Of a stretch of DNA of 50,739 bases, positions 18,031 through 26,716 are shown piece by piece (position 1 is the stretch's first letter; every line of letters begins with the position of its first letter). A model generated the notes under the pieces. It saw only the letters and a list, made by a program, of their open reading frames with translations, was not told the DNA's origin and made no database searches. The translations under genes and the position numbers were made by a program. Source of the DNA: Arcticibacter eurypsychrophilus (GTDB lineage: Bacteria; Bacteroidota; Bacteroidia; Sphingobacteriales; Sphingobacteriaceae). The stretch is taken from contig NZ_MDFN01000036.1 of the NCBI RefSeq assembly GCF_001730525.1, positions 1 through 50,739 of the forward strand, read 5' to 3'.

Positions 18031-21000
18031 ACAATGAGGTTAAATTTTCCTCGTATTGTTGCTGGCGGTACTCATTTGGTGCACAATGGTAGATCTTTTT
18101 GAATTCGCGGAAGAAATAAGATTTGTTATTAAACCCGGTACGGTAAAAAATTTCCGATACAGTGTACTGTGAGGTTAGCAGCATATCAGCAGCATGTTTT
18201 AAACGAATCCTTTTTATGAATTCGGCAGGAGTCATCCCGGCAAGTGATTTTAACTTTCGGTACAATTGCATTTTACTGATCGAAAGTGCATCTTCAAGGA
18301 TGGCTGCATTCAAATCAGGCTCGTTTAGATTGGTATCAATAACCTTCAACAAGGCTTCAAGAAATTTCTTATCTGTATCTGCAATATCAGCATCCATAAA
18401 CTGATTCGTAATATTTTGATCCTTGATCAGGCTTTTCATCCGTTCCTGGTAGTCGAGTAGCTTTCTGATCCTTACATGGAGGTAGCTAATTTGAAAAGGT
18501 TTTGGAATATAGGCATCAGCGCCCAGCTCATAACCTTCGGCTTTATTATCTTCCGATCCTCTTGCAGATAGGATAATAAAAGGGATTTGGGCCAAAGCAG
18601 GCGTTTGTTTTACCGCTTTACACAATTCAAGACCATCCATATCTGGCATCATGACATCACTTATAATCAGGCTTGGTATCGTTTTGTAAAGAAAATTTAA
18701 TGCATCACGACCATTCTTCGCTTCGTAGATAATATACTGTGCTTTTAAGATATTGCGTAGCAGATAACGAAGTTCGGGATCGTCTTCTACTAACAGAATA
18801 CTGGACCTCTTCTTTTGTTGCAGGGTATCAATTAAGCTATTTTTATTCTCTTCTTCTGAAGATCCCAAATCAGGATGCTCATATACTTTCACCAGGGATT
18901 CATACAAAGATGAAGGTGCTGAAGTGATGACCTTTGCTTCCTTACCATCAACGGTTACCAGTTCAAGTTGGAGGGTAACTGTAAATTCGATCCATTCATT
19001 TACTAAATTGACTTTTATATCACCTCCCATCAGTGATACCAGTTCTTTGGCAAATGCTAATCCTATCCCTGTGCTGAATTCCTGATGTTCGCTACTGACA
19101 TAAAACTTATTGAAAATCTGTTGCAGGTTTTCTGGACTTAACTTGCAACCTGAATTGGATACGCTCACCTTTAATATATTTTCTTCCAGATAGAATACCG
19201 ATTTAAATAGAATCGTTTCGCCTTTTCCGGAGTGCTTAAAGGCATTGGACAGCAAATTAAAGAGAATTTTTTCAAGTTTATCTTTGTCTATAAAACCAGC
19301 TACATCTCCTTGTACCGTTCTGATAAAGGTCTGGTTATTTCGTTCGCCGACAGGAATAAATAAAAGGGAAAGACTATCGAGCATTTTACTGATATCCAAA
19401 TAGTCATTATTTTTAGTCAGGTACCCTGCTTCTGCTTTTCTGAATTCCATCAGTTGCTGCACCAGATAGGTGAGTCGGGCCGTATGCTGATGCACCATGG
19501 ATATAAAATAATCGGTACCCTTGGTTTGTAAAAAATGTTCTACCGAACCCATGATCATCGTTAATGGGGTTTGAATTTCATGTGCGATGTTGGTAAAAAA
19601 CTTTAAACGTTGCTGATGTTCCTCTTCATCTTTTTCTCTTAAAAGATGTTCCATCTGCAAGCGATATTTCATATCTAGTTTATTTTTTCGATAGAGATGA
19701 AAGGAATATCCGGCAGCTATGATTAATAGAAGATATAAAAACAGAGCAGGATAGGTTAACCATATATATTGTTCGACACGAAACGTAAACACTTGCACTC
19801 CATTCGTCCAGACCCCTTCCCCGTTGCTCCATCTGACACTAAGTGAATACTTACCGGGCGGAATGTTATTATAGGCAATATTCCCAACGGAGCCTGAGTA
19901 GATCCAGTTTTTATCCAGACCTTCCAATTTATAAGCGAATTCATTCTTGGCCTCGTTTAAAAAGCTCATTGACTTCAACTTGATTTGAAAGAAGTTATTT
20001 TTGCGTTCCAGGGTATATTCAGGAATATTTCCCTGTGCTTTTTTCAAAACCTGCACTATATTTTCTTCCCGATTCTTTCCGCCCATTTGAAGAGCGGAAA
20101 CCAGTAAATTAGGCTGAACTTTATTGCTAATAATATTTTCAGGAAGGAAATAGTTGAACCCATAAATTCCACCAAAATATAGGGAACCAACTGGAGATTT
20201 CCACACTGCACCATCACTGAATTCATTACTTTGCAGTCCATCACTCTCTCTAAAATTAGCAATAGCACCATTTATGGGATTGACGCTGGCTAATCCTTTA
20301 TTCGTGCTTACCCAAATACTTCCCGAACGCGCCCCTTCAATGGCATGAATCGTATTATTTGGAAGGCCTTCATTCATCGTAAATTTCTTAAATATCGGTT
20401 TGTCTTTTAGAGACTCTTTATGGTTCAGCATGTTCAACCCATAGCTGGTACCAATCCATAACCTTTTCTGCTGATCCTGATATAAGGAGAGCACATCGTT
20501 ATTTGATAAACTGTTTGGGTAGCTAAAGGCTTTAAAAGTTTTGAATCGTTCGGTTTTTTTATTTAAAACGCTTAACCCTCCATACCGACATGCTATCCAT
20601 AAACGGCCATCACCTCCATCACTTAATGCATAAATAATGTCGTTAGCAGGTCCATTGCCGCTATTGGAAAGATACTGCTTCATGTACTTTAAACTCAATG
20701 ACCCGTTGGGGTTCACTATAAAATCCAAATGGATCAGCCCACTGCCACTGGTTCCCAACCATAATGATTGGTCCCGATCCTGCAGGATCGCATAAACAGA
20801 ACCAAAAGCCGGCAATTTTGCTCTGCCTAAAATTTCAGACCATCGAATACTTCGTTTTCGTTTTAAATCATAAACGCCAATTCCATTGCCATCTGTACCA
20901 ATATAAACGTAAGGGTAGACGCCCTTTTTTATAGCGTAAACCGAGTTATTCTCCAGACCATTAGCAGTAGTTAAATCTTTTCCGGAATGGAGCAGCTTTG

Positions 21001-22135
21001 ATTTTGTCCAGAAATCGTTTAAGATTACAATGCCTTTGCCTTTTGTCCCAACCCACAGGTTACCATCAACCTCCTCAAAGGCGCGAACTGGTTTATTTAA
21101 GTCATTGGCCGTATTTCTGTTTACCAAGCCAAAGTGGTTTATTTTAGGGTAAATTTTGATCAATCCATTGCCATCTGTTCCAACCCATAACACATGGTCT
21201 TTTGCTGAGGTTATGGAAGTCACCTTGCTATTTACGAGTTGTTTCACCTCCTCCTTCATAAAAGCACTTGGCTCAAAATTCGTGTTAAAGGTGGATATTC
21301 CCTGTGAATCCCAAGCTATCACATAATTGGATTGATAAAAACTAATCAACTTGATTCCACTGGAGAAATGAGCTATCTTTTTCACTTTAAATTCAGGGTC
21401 TAAAGCGAACAAATTATTCGTATTGTCCGTGAGGAAGATTTGATTATTTGCTAAGAAAAAGTTACTGATCTGGCCTTTAAGTTCGAGGGTTCTAATACGG
21501 TTGAGTCCTGTTGATGTGACCTTACATGCTATCAAAGTTCTATCACTTTGTAAAAACCATAGCAGTCCTTTCCTGCTGCTTTCCATTTTTACTGTTTCCC
21601 CTTTACCGGAAAGCGGAAGGATCCTTTTAAAAGTATTGGTATTCGGGTCAAAGCGACTTAATCCAAATGTTTTACTATTGCAGAAGACGGTTTCATCAGC
21701 AACAATTGCTAACTCATACTCTTTTTCTGCTATGCTTTTTTTGGTAGCCAGATTATAAAAATAAGTATAAAACTTACCGCTTGATTTCTCAAACCGGGTA
21801 ATTCCACCAATTGTGCTGATCCAGATATTGCCATTCTTATCTTCCTTAATATCTTGAATAACATTATTGCCTATACTGCCTGACTGATTTTCACTGGTGT
21901 AATTAAAAACCCTGAAATCAGTACCATCATACATATTTAATCCATCCCATGTTCCTATCCAAACCAGTTGATCCTTGTCTTGAAAAACGATGTTCACGGC
22001 GCTGTTGGACAATCCATTCCGATTATCAAACCGTTGATAATAGAAATATTCAGGCACTTTTATTTCAAAAGCGGAGGTAGTTTTGAAAAGACATGTTAAA
22101 AGAGTTAGTATATAAAACCCAGACAAATTTCTCAT
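18029..22135 (-). CDS. hybrid two-component system: sensor kinase, receiver and AraC regulator in one
   Basis: A PUL sensor-regulator of about 1368 aa spanning the inner membrane. Order, counted from an upstream ATG at 22171: signal peptide, periplasmic two-component propeller repeats (about 45-700, many copies like VWIGTWDGLN, LWVGTDGNGL), a Y_Y_Y domain (about 735-805, EFAYKLEGLDKNW), one TM helix (about 815-835), HisKA with H864 (FFTNIAHEIQTPL), HATPase with N-box NLLSNAFKHS, receiver with D1172 (IISDVMMPDMDG), and a C-terminal AraC HTH (FNNKSYFFREFKKIYHCAPNEY). The ATP-lid D-x-G-x-G box reads SNSGCKLSP, lacking the usual aspartate, while the second glycine box STGIGLAFA is intact. The start at 22135 (MRNLSGFYILTLL) gives the cleaner signal peptide; 22171 is in frame. 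It should bind a glycan in the periplasm and activate the adjacent PUL operon, probably at the repeats at 18000-18030. Confidence 0.94.
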   Translation of the reverse strand: MRNLSGFYILTLLTCLFKTTSAFEIKVPEYFYYQRFDNRNGLSNSAVNIVFQDKDQLVWIGTWDGLNMYDGTDFRVFNYTSENQSGSIGNNVIQDIKEDKNGNIWISTIGGITRFEKSSGKFYTYFYNLATKKSIAEKEYELAIVADETVFCNSKTFGLSRFDPNTNTFKRILPLSGKGETVKMESSRKGLLWFLQSDRTLIACKVTSTGLNRIRTLELKGQISNFFLANNQIFLTDNTNNLFALDPEFKVKKIAHFSSGIKLISFYQSNYVIAWDSQGISTFNTNFEPSAFMKEEVKQLVNSKVTSITSAKDHVLWVGTDGNGLIKIYPKINHFGLVNRNTANDLNKPVRAFEEVDGNLWVGTKGKGIVILNDFWTKSKLLHSGKDLTTANGLENNSVYAIKKGVYPYVYIGTDGNGIGVYDLKRKRSIRWSEILGRAKLPAFGSVYAILQDRDQSLWLGTSGSGLIHLDFIVNPNGSLSLKYMKQYLSNSGNGPANDIIYALSDGGDGRLWIACRYGGLSVLNKKTERFKTFKAFSYPNSLSNNDVLSLYQDQQKRLWIGTSYGLNMLNHKESLKDKPIFKKFTMNEGLPNNTIHAIEGARSGSIWVSTNKGLASVNPINGAIANFRESDGLQSNEFSDGAVWKSPVGSLYFGGIYGFNYFLPENIISNKVQPNLLVSALQMGGKNREENIVQVLKKAQGNIPEYTLERKNNFFQIKLKSMSFLNEAKNEFAYKLEGLDKNWIYSGSVGNIAYNNIPPGKYSLSVRWSNGEGVWTNGVQVFTFRVEQYIWLTYPALFLYLLLIIAAGYSFHLYRKNKLDMKYRLQMEHLLREKDEEEHQQRLKFFTNIAHEIQTPLTMIMGSVEHFLQTKGTDYFISMVHQHTARLTYLVQQLMEFRKAEAGYLTKNNDYLDISKMLDSLSLLFIPVGERNNQTFIRTVQGDVAGFIDKDKLEKILFNLLSNAFKHSGKGETILFKSVFYLEENILKVSVSNSGCKLSPENLQQIFNKFYVSSEHQEFSTGIGLAFAKELVSLMGGDIKVNLVNEWIEFTVTLQLELVTVDGKEAKVITSAPSSLYESLVKVYEHPDLGSSEEENKNSLIDTLQQKKRSSILLVEDDPELRYLLRNILKAQYIIYEAKNGRDALNFLYKTIPSLIISDVMMPDMDGLELCKAVKQTPALAQIPFIILSARGSEDNKAEGYELGADAYIPKPFQISYLHVRIRKLLDYQERMKSLIKDQNITNQFMDADIADTDKKFLEALLKVIDTNLNEPDLNAAILEDALSISKMQLYRKLKSLAGMTPAEFIKRIRLKHAADMLLTSQYTVSEIFYRTGFNNKSYFFREFKKIYHCAPNEYRQQQYEENLTSL

Positions 22136-22319
22136 TTGTAAGAATATAATTTTCGCGATTAGCTCATACAATATAGTGATAATAACGGAAGGAATTGCTT
22201 TTTGAAGTTTGGTTTGCAGATATAATTTTTAGGTTAGCAGGACTATTTATATCGCCTTATTAGCGTTTCTAATTGTGGGGTTGGCTTTGATGGTAGAACA
22301 GAAGGATAAAAAGGTAATA

Positions 22320-22359
22320 TTAAAAAGGGCCTGCAAAATAAATTGCAAGCCCTTTTTAA
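22320..22359 (-). terminator. intrinsic terminator of the four-helix-bundle protein gene
   Basis: A 17-bp stem (22320-22336 with 22343-22359, one mismatch) closed by a 6-nt loop, AATAAA. Read on the minus strand it ends CCCTTTTTAA, giving a U-tract. It lies 18 bp past the stop of the minus-strand gene at 22377 and in front of the sensor-regulator gene. The symmetrical A and T runs could also allow termination from the other side. Confidence 0.8.
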
Positions 22360-22376
22360 TTCACGTGAAAAACTAA

Positions 22377-22835
22377 TTAACTTTGTGCATCACGAAGACC
22401 TTTGATCTTATCATGTGCTACCTTAAGCTCAATCTGCTGATCTACAATCATAGACCTGATATCCTGTGGAAGATCATTATCTGTAGATAATGCTTCTTTA
22501 TATGCTTTCTGAGCAGCATCTTCTCCAAACTCACAGTTTTCTAATACTGACTTACGGTCATGTCCTGTGAATGTTGCTTTCACATCCATCCAAACTCTGT
22601 AAATCTTGCCACTGTTTGTTGTGCCTTTATCAGGACTGCCACCTAAAGCAATCACTTGTTGCTCCAGACTGCTTTTATAAAGTTTACTTTGTGCAATTAA
22701 CGTTTCAAAAATTGCCTTTAAATCCAGGTCTTCGACTTTAGATTCATCAATGGCATGTTCGTAACCTGTAATACGATCATTGTTGATTTGTAATAGGTCA
22801 TTTAAAACCTCAACGGTATTTTCAATAGTTCCCAT
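22377..22835 (-). CDS. PA2169-family four-helix-bundle (DUF2383) protein
   Basis: A 152-aa cytosolic protein of ferritin-like helical character: MGTIENTVEVLNDLLQIN, DRITGYEHAIDESKVEDL, IAQSKLYKSSLEQQVIALGG, and a C-terminal helix IELKVAHDKIKGLRD. The spacing of acidic and histidine residues (E and H in GYEHA) is that of the DUF2383/PA2169 family, common in Bacteroidota and linked in some species to stress; the biochemical role is not known. The start at 22835 is preferred over an in-frame ATG at 22868 because MGTIENT begins the conserved helix and the extra 11 residues (MRLNLSINYLL) do not fit. It is a single-gene unit with its own predicted -7 element (22944-22951) and terminator (22320-22359). 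Confidence 0.85.
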   Translation of the reverse strand: MGTIENTVEVLNDLLQINNDRITGYEHAIDESKVEDLDLKAIFETLIAQSKLYKSSLEQQVIALGGSPDKGTTNSGKIYRVWMDVKATFTGHDRKSVLENCEFGEDAAQKAYKEALSTDNDLPQDIRSMIVDQQIELKVAHDKIKGLRDAQS

Positions 22836-22943
22836 AAGAAGATAATTAATAGATAAATTTAATCTCATAATAACCTCTGCCTAATGCATTTGTTTCAGGA
22901 AATTAAAGAATTTATCAGGCCTTATACTATTGTTTTCTTGAAC

Positions 22944-22951
22944 CAAATGTA
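22944..22951 (-). promoter_or_regulatory. possible -7 element for the four-helix-bundle gene
   Basis: Minus-strand TACATTTG fits TAnnTTTG. A TTG lies upstream (22968-22966), but the 14-bp spacing is shorter than usual. The long palindrome at 22972-23009 lies immediately upstream. Confidence 0.35.
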
Positions 22952-22971
22952 CCTTGAGAAGGAACCAATTT

Positions 22972-23009
22972 CTGAATACCAATAGCTAGTGCTAGCTATT
23001 GGTATTCAG
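22972..23009. repeat. perfect 18-bp palindrome (38 bp in all)
   Basis: Arms 22972-22989 and 22992-23009 are exact reverse complements around a 2-nt TG centre (left arm CTGAATACCAATAGCTAG). No T-run follows on either strand, so it is not a standard terminator. It lies about 240 bp past the LuxR-type gene and just ahead of the promoter of the next minus-strand gene. It may end the LuxR transcript, act as an operator, or both; it resembles the longer hairpins at 41553 and 48238 in being perfect and lacking a U-tract. Confidence 0.8.
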
Positions 23010-23038
23010 TCCCATTCATATAAATTTATAGACTTGAC

Positions 23039-23236
23039 ATGAAGCAAATATTAGCAGCTTGCAGAGATGACGACACTAGTATTGACGGTTTATTTTTTTC
23101 AAATGTTTTAATCAGTGGCTCAGTGACAGAAACAGCAAATTTAATTTTACCACTGGGAGAAGCAAATTATACCAGCAAATTTATCGACGGTGCCTCCCTA
23201 AAAAATAGAGCAACAGGATTTACCGGTGAAAGGTAG
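23039..23236 (+). CDS. doubtful 65-aa hypothetical protein
   Basis: An open frame starting MKQILAACRDDDTSIDGLFF in the gap between two minus-strand genes. I recognise no family, and see no signal peptide, membrane segment or good TAnnTTTG promoter on this strand. It would stop 13 bp before the end of the convergent LuxR-type gene. It may be non-coding 3' sequence of the LuxR transcript. Confidence 0.25.
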   Translation: MKQILAACRDDDTSIDGLFFSNVLISGSVTETANLILPLGEANYTSKFIDGASLKNRATGFTGER

Positions 23237-23248
23237 AATTACACAGAA

Positions 23249-23974
23249 CTAAACAATATTAAAAGCATAAGCAAACTTGATCAGCTGCGAGAGACAGTTA
23301 ATCTCCAGCTTACGTAAAATATTTTTTCTATGATTGTTTATCGTATGAATAGATAAGAAAAGTTGATTTGCTATCTCAAAACTACTTTTACCTTCCACAA
23401 TCAGGTGAATAATCTCCTTTTCGCGAACACTTAAAAGATTAAAATGATGGTAGTTTTTACGCATAAAAGCATCATCTTCAATCAGATCTGTAAATTTCTT
23501 ACCCACTAAATTACACATATCAGCAGGAACGGCTATATGAACTAATTTCAATGGATTACCAGGAACATCAGCAGGGTACAACTTTGAGGTAGTAAAATAC
23601 CATTTATAGTCACTATTTGCATCCGCCCTAACGCGCTGAAAAAAGGAATACACCTTGTTTTCATCCCCTTGCATTACAAATTTTATTAACTCAGGTTTAA
23701 GTATCGATATTTCTTCTATTGGAAAGAAACGATCAAAATATTCCACACCCATCTTTTGCAATTCTTCACTACTATGTCTTAAATAATCACATCCATATTT
23801 GTTCATATATGTATTTTTCATTGCGCCCAAATCCTGCACCATCACACTGCCAGGAATATAATCGCCAATATCCTCAATCCGGAATAAGTTCTTTGCAACA
23901 TTTTTACCGAGGGAGAGAAGCTGTGCTTCGAATGTTTCCTGGAACTCAGTTTGAACGAGGGCTTGAGCATTCAT
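23249..23974 (-). CDS. LuxR-family transcriptional regulator with PAS-like N-terminus
   Basis: A 241-aa cytosolic regulator. Residues about 175-241 are a GerE/LuxR helix-turn-helix: LLSVREKEIIHLIVEGKSSF, EIANQLFLSIHTINNHRKNI, LRKLE. The first 165 residues look like a PAS-type sensory domain (MVQDLGAMKNTYMNKYGCDY, RVRADANSDYKWYFTTSKLY) rather than a phospho-receiver, as no receiver aspartate motif is present. This is a common one-component regulator type in Sphingobacteriaceae. It sits alone between the small helix-bundle gene and the end of the exopolysaccharide operon; neither is proven to be its target. The ligand is unknown. Confidence 0.88.
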   Translation of the reverse strand: MNAQALVQTEFQETFEAQLLSLGKNVAKNLFRIEDIGDYIPGSVMVQDLGAMKNTYMNKYGCDYLRHSSEELQKMGVEYFDRFFPIEEISILKPELIKFVMQGDENKVYSFFQRVRADANSDYKWYFTTSKLYPADVPGNPLKLVHIAVPADMCNLVGKKFTDLIEDDAFMRKNYHHFNLLSVREKEIIHLIVEGKSSFEIANQLFLSIHTINNHRKNILRKLEINCLSQLIKFAYAFNIV

Positions 23975-24102
23975 AGTGATAAAAATATGTTGTGATTAAT
24001 TATGAGAGCTACATAGCAGATTTATAGCTACTTATATAAATGTAATAAGAATAATACGAAACAGAAATAAATCATTGAAATATATCAACCATTAAAGTAA
24101 AT

Positions 24103-24142
24103 AAAAAAGCCGCCGTATTACGTTAAACGATATTACGGCGGC
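24103..24142 (-). terminator. intrinsic terminator closing the exopolysaccharide operon
   Basis: A GC-rich 9-bp stem, GCCGCCGTA at 24109-24117 with TACGGCGGC at 24134-24142, followed on the minus strand by TTTTTT (24108-24103). It lies 57 bp past the esterase stop codon, so it ends the leftward operon that begins at wza. Confidence 0.85.
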
Positions 24143-24198
24143 AAATAAGAAATTTAAGCACTAAATGGGTTCAAACTTAAGGTTCGAGTTGATCATTT

Positions 24199-24927
24199 TT
24201 ATAAATAAAGCTGTACCATACGTCTCCAGTAACGAGGTCGGTGAGCATCTTTATCCCAAACGTACAGATGATGCGGTATGCCTTTTGTCCACAGCACGCG
24301 ACTGAATTCCTGATTACCGGATAAAAAAGAATCTGTTTGCCCGATGGCCATAATAATCTCCATCTTTCGAATGTTATTTAAAATATGCTCATCGTGCATA
24401 TTAGCAATGAACTGCACAGGTGTATTAAAATAAATGTTTTCATTATGGTAACCATCAAAAAGGTCTTTAAAATATTGGATATTTTGACTAAGATCATATC
24501 TGCCACTCATGCCTATTACTTTATAAAACAGATAAGGATATTTCAAAGCCAAATTAATTGCATGGTAAGCCCCCATGCTACATCCGGCCACTTCAAGATG
24601 ATTTCCATTATTTTTACTGTGCATTAATGGAATAACCTCATGTAAAATATATTGCTCGTACTGCAAATGGCGGTTGATACGTTCCGATGGATGTACATAT
24701 TGATTATAAAAACTTTCAACATCAACACTATCCACACAAAACAGCTGAAGTTCTCCATTTTCAATGCGATCTTTCAAGGCATCTATAATTCGCCAATTTT
24801 CATAATCGTAAAACCGGGCCATTCGGGTAGGAAAGAATAATACAGCCCTGCCTCTGTGGCCAAAAACTAAAAGCTCCATATTCCGTTGCAGACTGGGGCT
24901 GTACCACTTATGATATTCTCGGTTCAT
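24199..24927 (-). CDS. alpha/beta-hydrolase esterase (esterase D-like)
   Basis: A 242-aa alpha/beta hydrolase. The nucleophile elbow is AGCSMGAY (S117), a GxSxG variant; the acid is probably D in GQTDSFLSG and the base H in DKDAHRPRYWRR near the C-terminus. No signal peptide, so cytosolic. The N-terminus (REYHKWYSPSLQRNMELLVF) and PTRMARFYDYENW match the putative esterase family seen widely in Proteobacteria and Bacteroidota. It is the last gene of the exopolysaccharide operon, following an SGNH hydrolase and preceding a strong terminator. A role in removing acyl groups from sugar precursors is possible but inferred from position only. Confidence 0.85.
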   Translation of the reverse strand: MNREYHKWYSPSLQRNMELLVFGHRGRAVLFFPTRMARFYDYENWRIIDALKDRIENGELQLFCVDSVDVESFYNQYVHPSERINRHLQYEQYILHEVIPLMHSKNNGNHLEVAGCSMGAYHAINLALKYPYLFYKVIGMSGRYDLSQNIQYFKDLFDGYHNENIYFNTPVQFIANMHDEHILNNIRKMEIIMAIGQTDSFLSGNQEFSRVLWTKGIPHHLYVWDKDAHRPRYWRRMVQLYL

Positions 24928-24988
24928 TCTTTCCTGATCAAGAGATGGAAATATATCTACTGCATGTTACCTAAATAAAAAAAAATGA

Positions 24989-25585
24989 TTAATAATTGTG
25001 TGTAATATGATTGCTAATTACTTCCTTCCATAATTCATATCCCTTATCACTTAAGTGAAGTCCATCACTGGAATAATATTTTTTTTGAGGATGGCCTGAA
25101 ACATCCAGCATTTCGTTAAAAACATCTACAAACTTCCAGGTATGGGCACTATTTACAATTTCATTTTTAATTAAAGTATTAGCACTCTTAAATTGATTAA
25201 CTATATGCCATCGACTAGGGCTAGGCTTTAAGGACACAAAATAACAAGGAATGTTGCCAAAATGCAGGGCCGTTTTTGCTACCAGTTGCTGAAAAAAAAT
25301 AAGCACCTCTTCGGGATTCCTACCATCCCCAAGATCATTATCGCCAGCATACAGCACTAGTCTTTTAGGTTGATAAGAAAGCATTATTCGATCAAAAAAC
25401 CAAACGCAGGCTGCTAGAGTAGAGCCCCCGAATCCTAAGTTAACTGGTTTAATATATTTAAAATCATCATATAGGCTAGTCCAAAGACGTATAGACGAGC
25501 TGCCATAAAAAAGCGTTTCAGGCTCATATTCAATAGTCAAATGAACTTTTTCCAATTCTTTCACTTCATCCTCGTACCAATTCAT
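24989..25585 (-). CDS. SGNH/GDSL-type hydrolase
   Basis: A 198-aa esterase of the SGNH fold. Block I is LFYGSSSIRLW (serine at 29-31), block II NLGFGGSTL (G53-G54), block III LYAGDNDLGDG (N83), and block V SSDGLHLSDKGYELW (D174, H177). All four catalytic blocks are present, so it should act on acyl esters, for instance acetylated sugars. No signal peptide is seen, indicating a cytosolic enzyme. It lies between an SDR and the esterase gene at the end of the exopolysaccharide operon. The presence of two ester hydrolases beside an acyltransferase remnant suggests a past or present acetylation step. Confidence 0.9.
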   Translation of the reverse strand: MNWYEDEVKELEKVHLTIEYEPETLFYGSSSIRLWTSLYDDFKYIKPVNLGFGGSTLAACVWFFDRIMLSYQPKRLVLYAGDNDLGDGRNPEEVLIFFQQLVAKTALHFGNIPCYFVSLKPSPSRWHIVNQFKSANTLIKNEIVNSAHTWKFVDVFNEMLDVSGHPQKKYYSSDGLHLSDKGYELWKEVISNHITHNY

Positions 25586-25718
25586 TTTCTGTTTATTATT
25601 TTATCTAAGCTCTACTATTAATTAAAGATCAGGTAAAATAGTTTACAAAATCTGCAATCAGACAAATAACTATCTAAATCTTTGTTCCCTCCGTAATACC
25701 CCAAAGACATTTTAAATT

Positions 25719-26429
25719 CTAAATAATACTTCCTAATCCCCCATTAACACCTATAACCTGACCTGTCATCCATGCACTATCTGTTGATAACAGAAAGCCA
25801 ATTGCTTTTGCTATATCATCAGGTTCTCCGATTTTACCTAGTGGATGTCTTACAGCAGAGGCATTCCTTTTTTCTGGTGTATTCAACAAATGTTGAGCTA
25901 AAGGAGTATCCGTAAGCGAAGGAGCAATTACATTTACACGTATATTTTGATTAGCCAGTTCGGCCGCTAGTGATATAGCCAAGCCTTCCACTCCACTTTT
26001 TGCGGCCGCTATACTGGTATGAAAACCCATGCCTATTTTTGAAGCAACTGTACTTATTAAAACAATGGAAGCACCCTTGGCATTCTTCAATGATTTTAAT
26101 CCCTGCTGAATAACTTTTACAGCACCCACAACATTCAACCGGTAATCATTTATAAAGTCCTCTTCAGTTAAACGGCTGAACGGTTTCAGATTAATACTTC
26201 CAACAGAGTAGACTAAGCCATGTACCTGTTCTGGAAGATACGTTACTAGCGAGCTGACGTCCTCCAAAACATCTAAAGACAGATGCTGCACACCCTCAGG
26301 CCAATCATCTGATGTTGATCGGGACACATTATAAACAGTAGCTCCACTTGTTGATAGTAATTTGACCAGAGCCAATCCTATTCCTGAACTACCACCAACG
26401 ACTAAAATATTTTTTTTTGAGAAATTCAT
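25719..26429 (-). CDS. short-chain dehydrogenase/reductase with altered active site
   Basis: A 236-aa classical-size SDR. The cofactor loop is VGGSSGIGLAL (residues 11-21), the conserved N99 of the fourth helix is present (RLNVVGAVKV), and the active-site strand is SIVLISTVASK (S126). The expected YxxxK reads I140-A-A-A-K144 (HTSIAAAKSGVEGL): the lysine is kept, but the catalytic tyrosine is isoleucine. The rest (NIRVNVIAPSLTDTPL, DIAKAIGFLLSTDSAWMTG, VIGVNGG) is standard. Either H137 or another residue stands in, or the protein has lost reductase activity. It is in the tail of the exopolysaccharide operon, 133 bp before the SGNH gene; a role in sugar or lipid modification is inferred. Confidence 0.88.
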   Translation of the reverse strand: MNFSKKNILVVGGSSGIGLALVKLLSTSGATVYNVSRSTSDDWPEGVQHLSLDVLEDVSSLVTYLPEQVHGLVYSVGSINLKPFSRLTEEDFINDYRLNVVGAVKVIQQGLKSLKNAKGASIVLISTVASKIGMGFHTSIAAAKSGVEGLAISLAAELANQNIRVNVIAPSLTDTPLAQHLLNTPEKRNASAVRHPLGKIGEPDDIAKAIGFLLSTDSAWMTGQVIGVNGGLGSII

Positions 26430-26513
26430 TAGTAGATTTTAATTGGAGTACAGCTGATTGGTAAATTAGTTTGTTGCTAAGTTGCAATAATTGATGGATT
26501 AGAAACAATTTCA

Positions 26514-26648
26514 TTATTTAACACCTTCTTGCTTTTTTTTAAGCATCAGAAAAGGACGTTCACACAACAGAAAAAGCAGGCATGACAATACAATAACTGC
26601 AGGTGTTCCTAATGGTAGCAATACATATATAGAATTCTGCTTACTTAA
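26514..26648 (-). pseudogene. C-terminal remnant of an acyltransferase (family 3, OafA/YrhL-like)
   Basis: A minus-strand frame of about 44 codons with no start, ending at TAA 26514-26516. It encodes one hydrophobic helix followed by a basic tail: YVLLPLGTPAVIVLSCLLFL, then CERPFLMLKKKQE. The last transmembrane helix plus 'ErPf' and basic residues is the usual C-terminus of membrane acyltransferase-3 proteins that O-acetylate polysaccharides. An in-frame stop lies directly upstream and the preceding 68 bp to the GT2 gene show no continuation, so the first ~300 codons are gone. Confidence 0.55.
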
Positions 26649-26716
26649 TTAAAGTGGTGTTATGTATTAAAATAATTCTTTTTGCAGTATAGATTACAAC
26701 GCTAATGCTCCAACAC

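Noticed and set aside
22320-22359. Inverted repeat as end of a mobile element
   Set aside because: The U-tract and place right after a stop codon explain it as an intrinsic terminator; no transposase is near.
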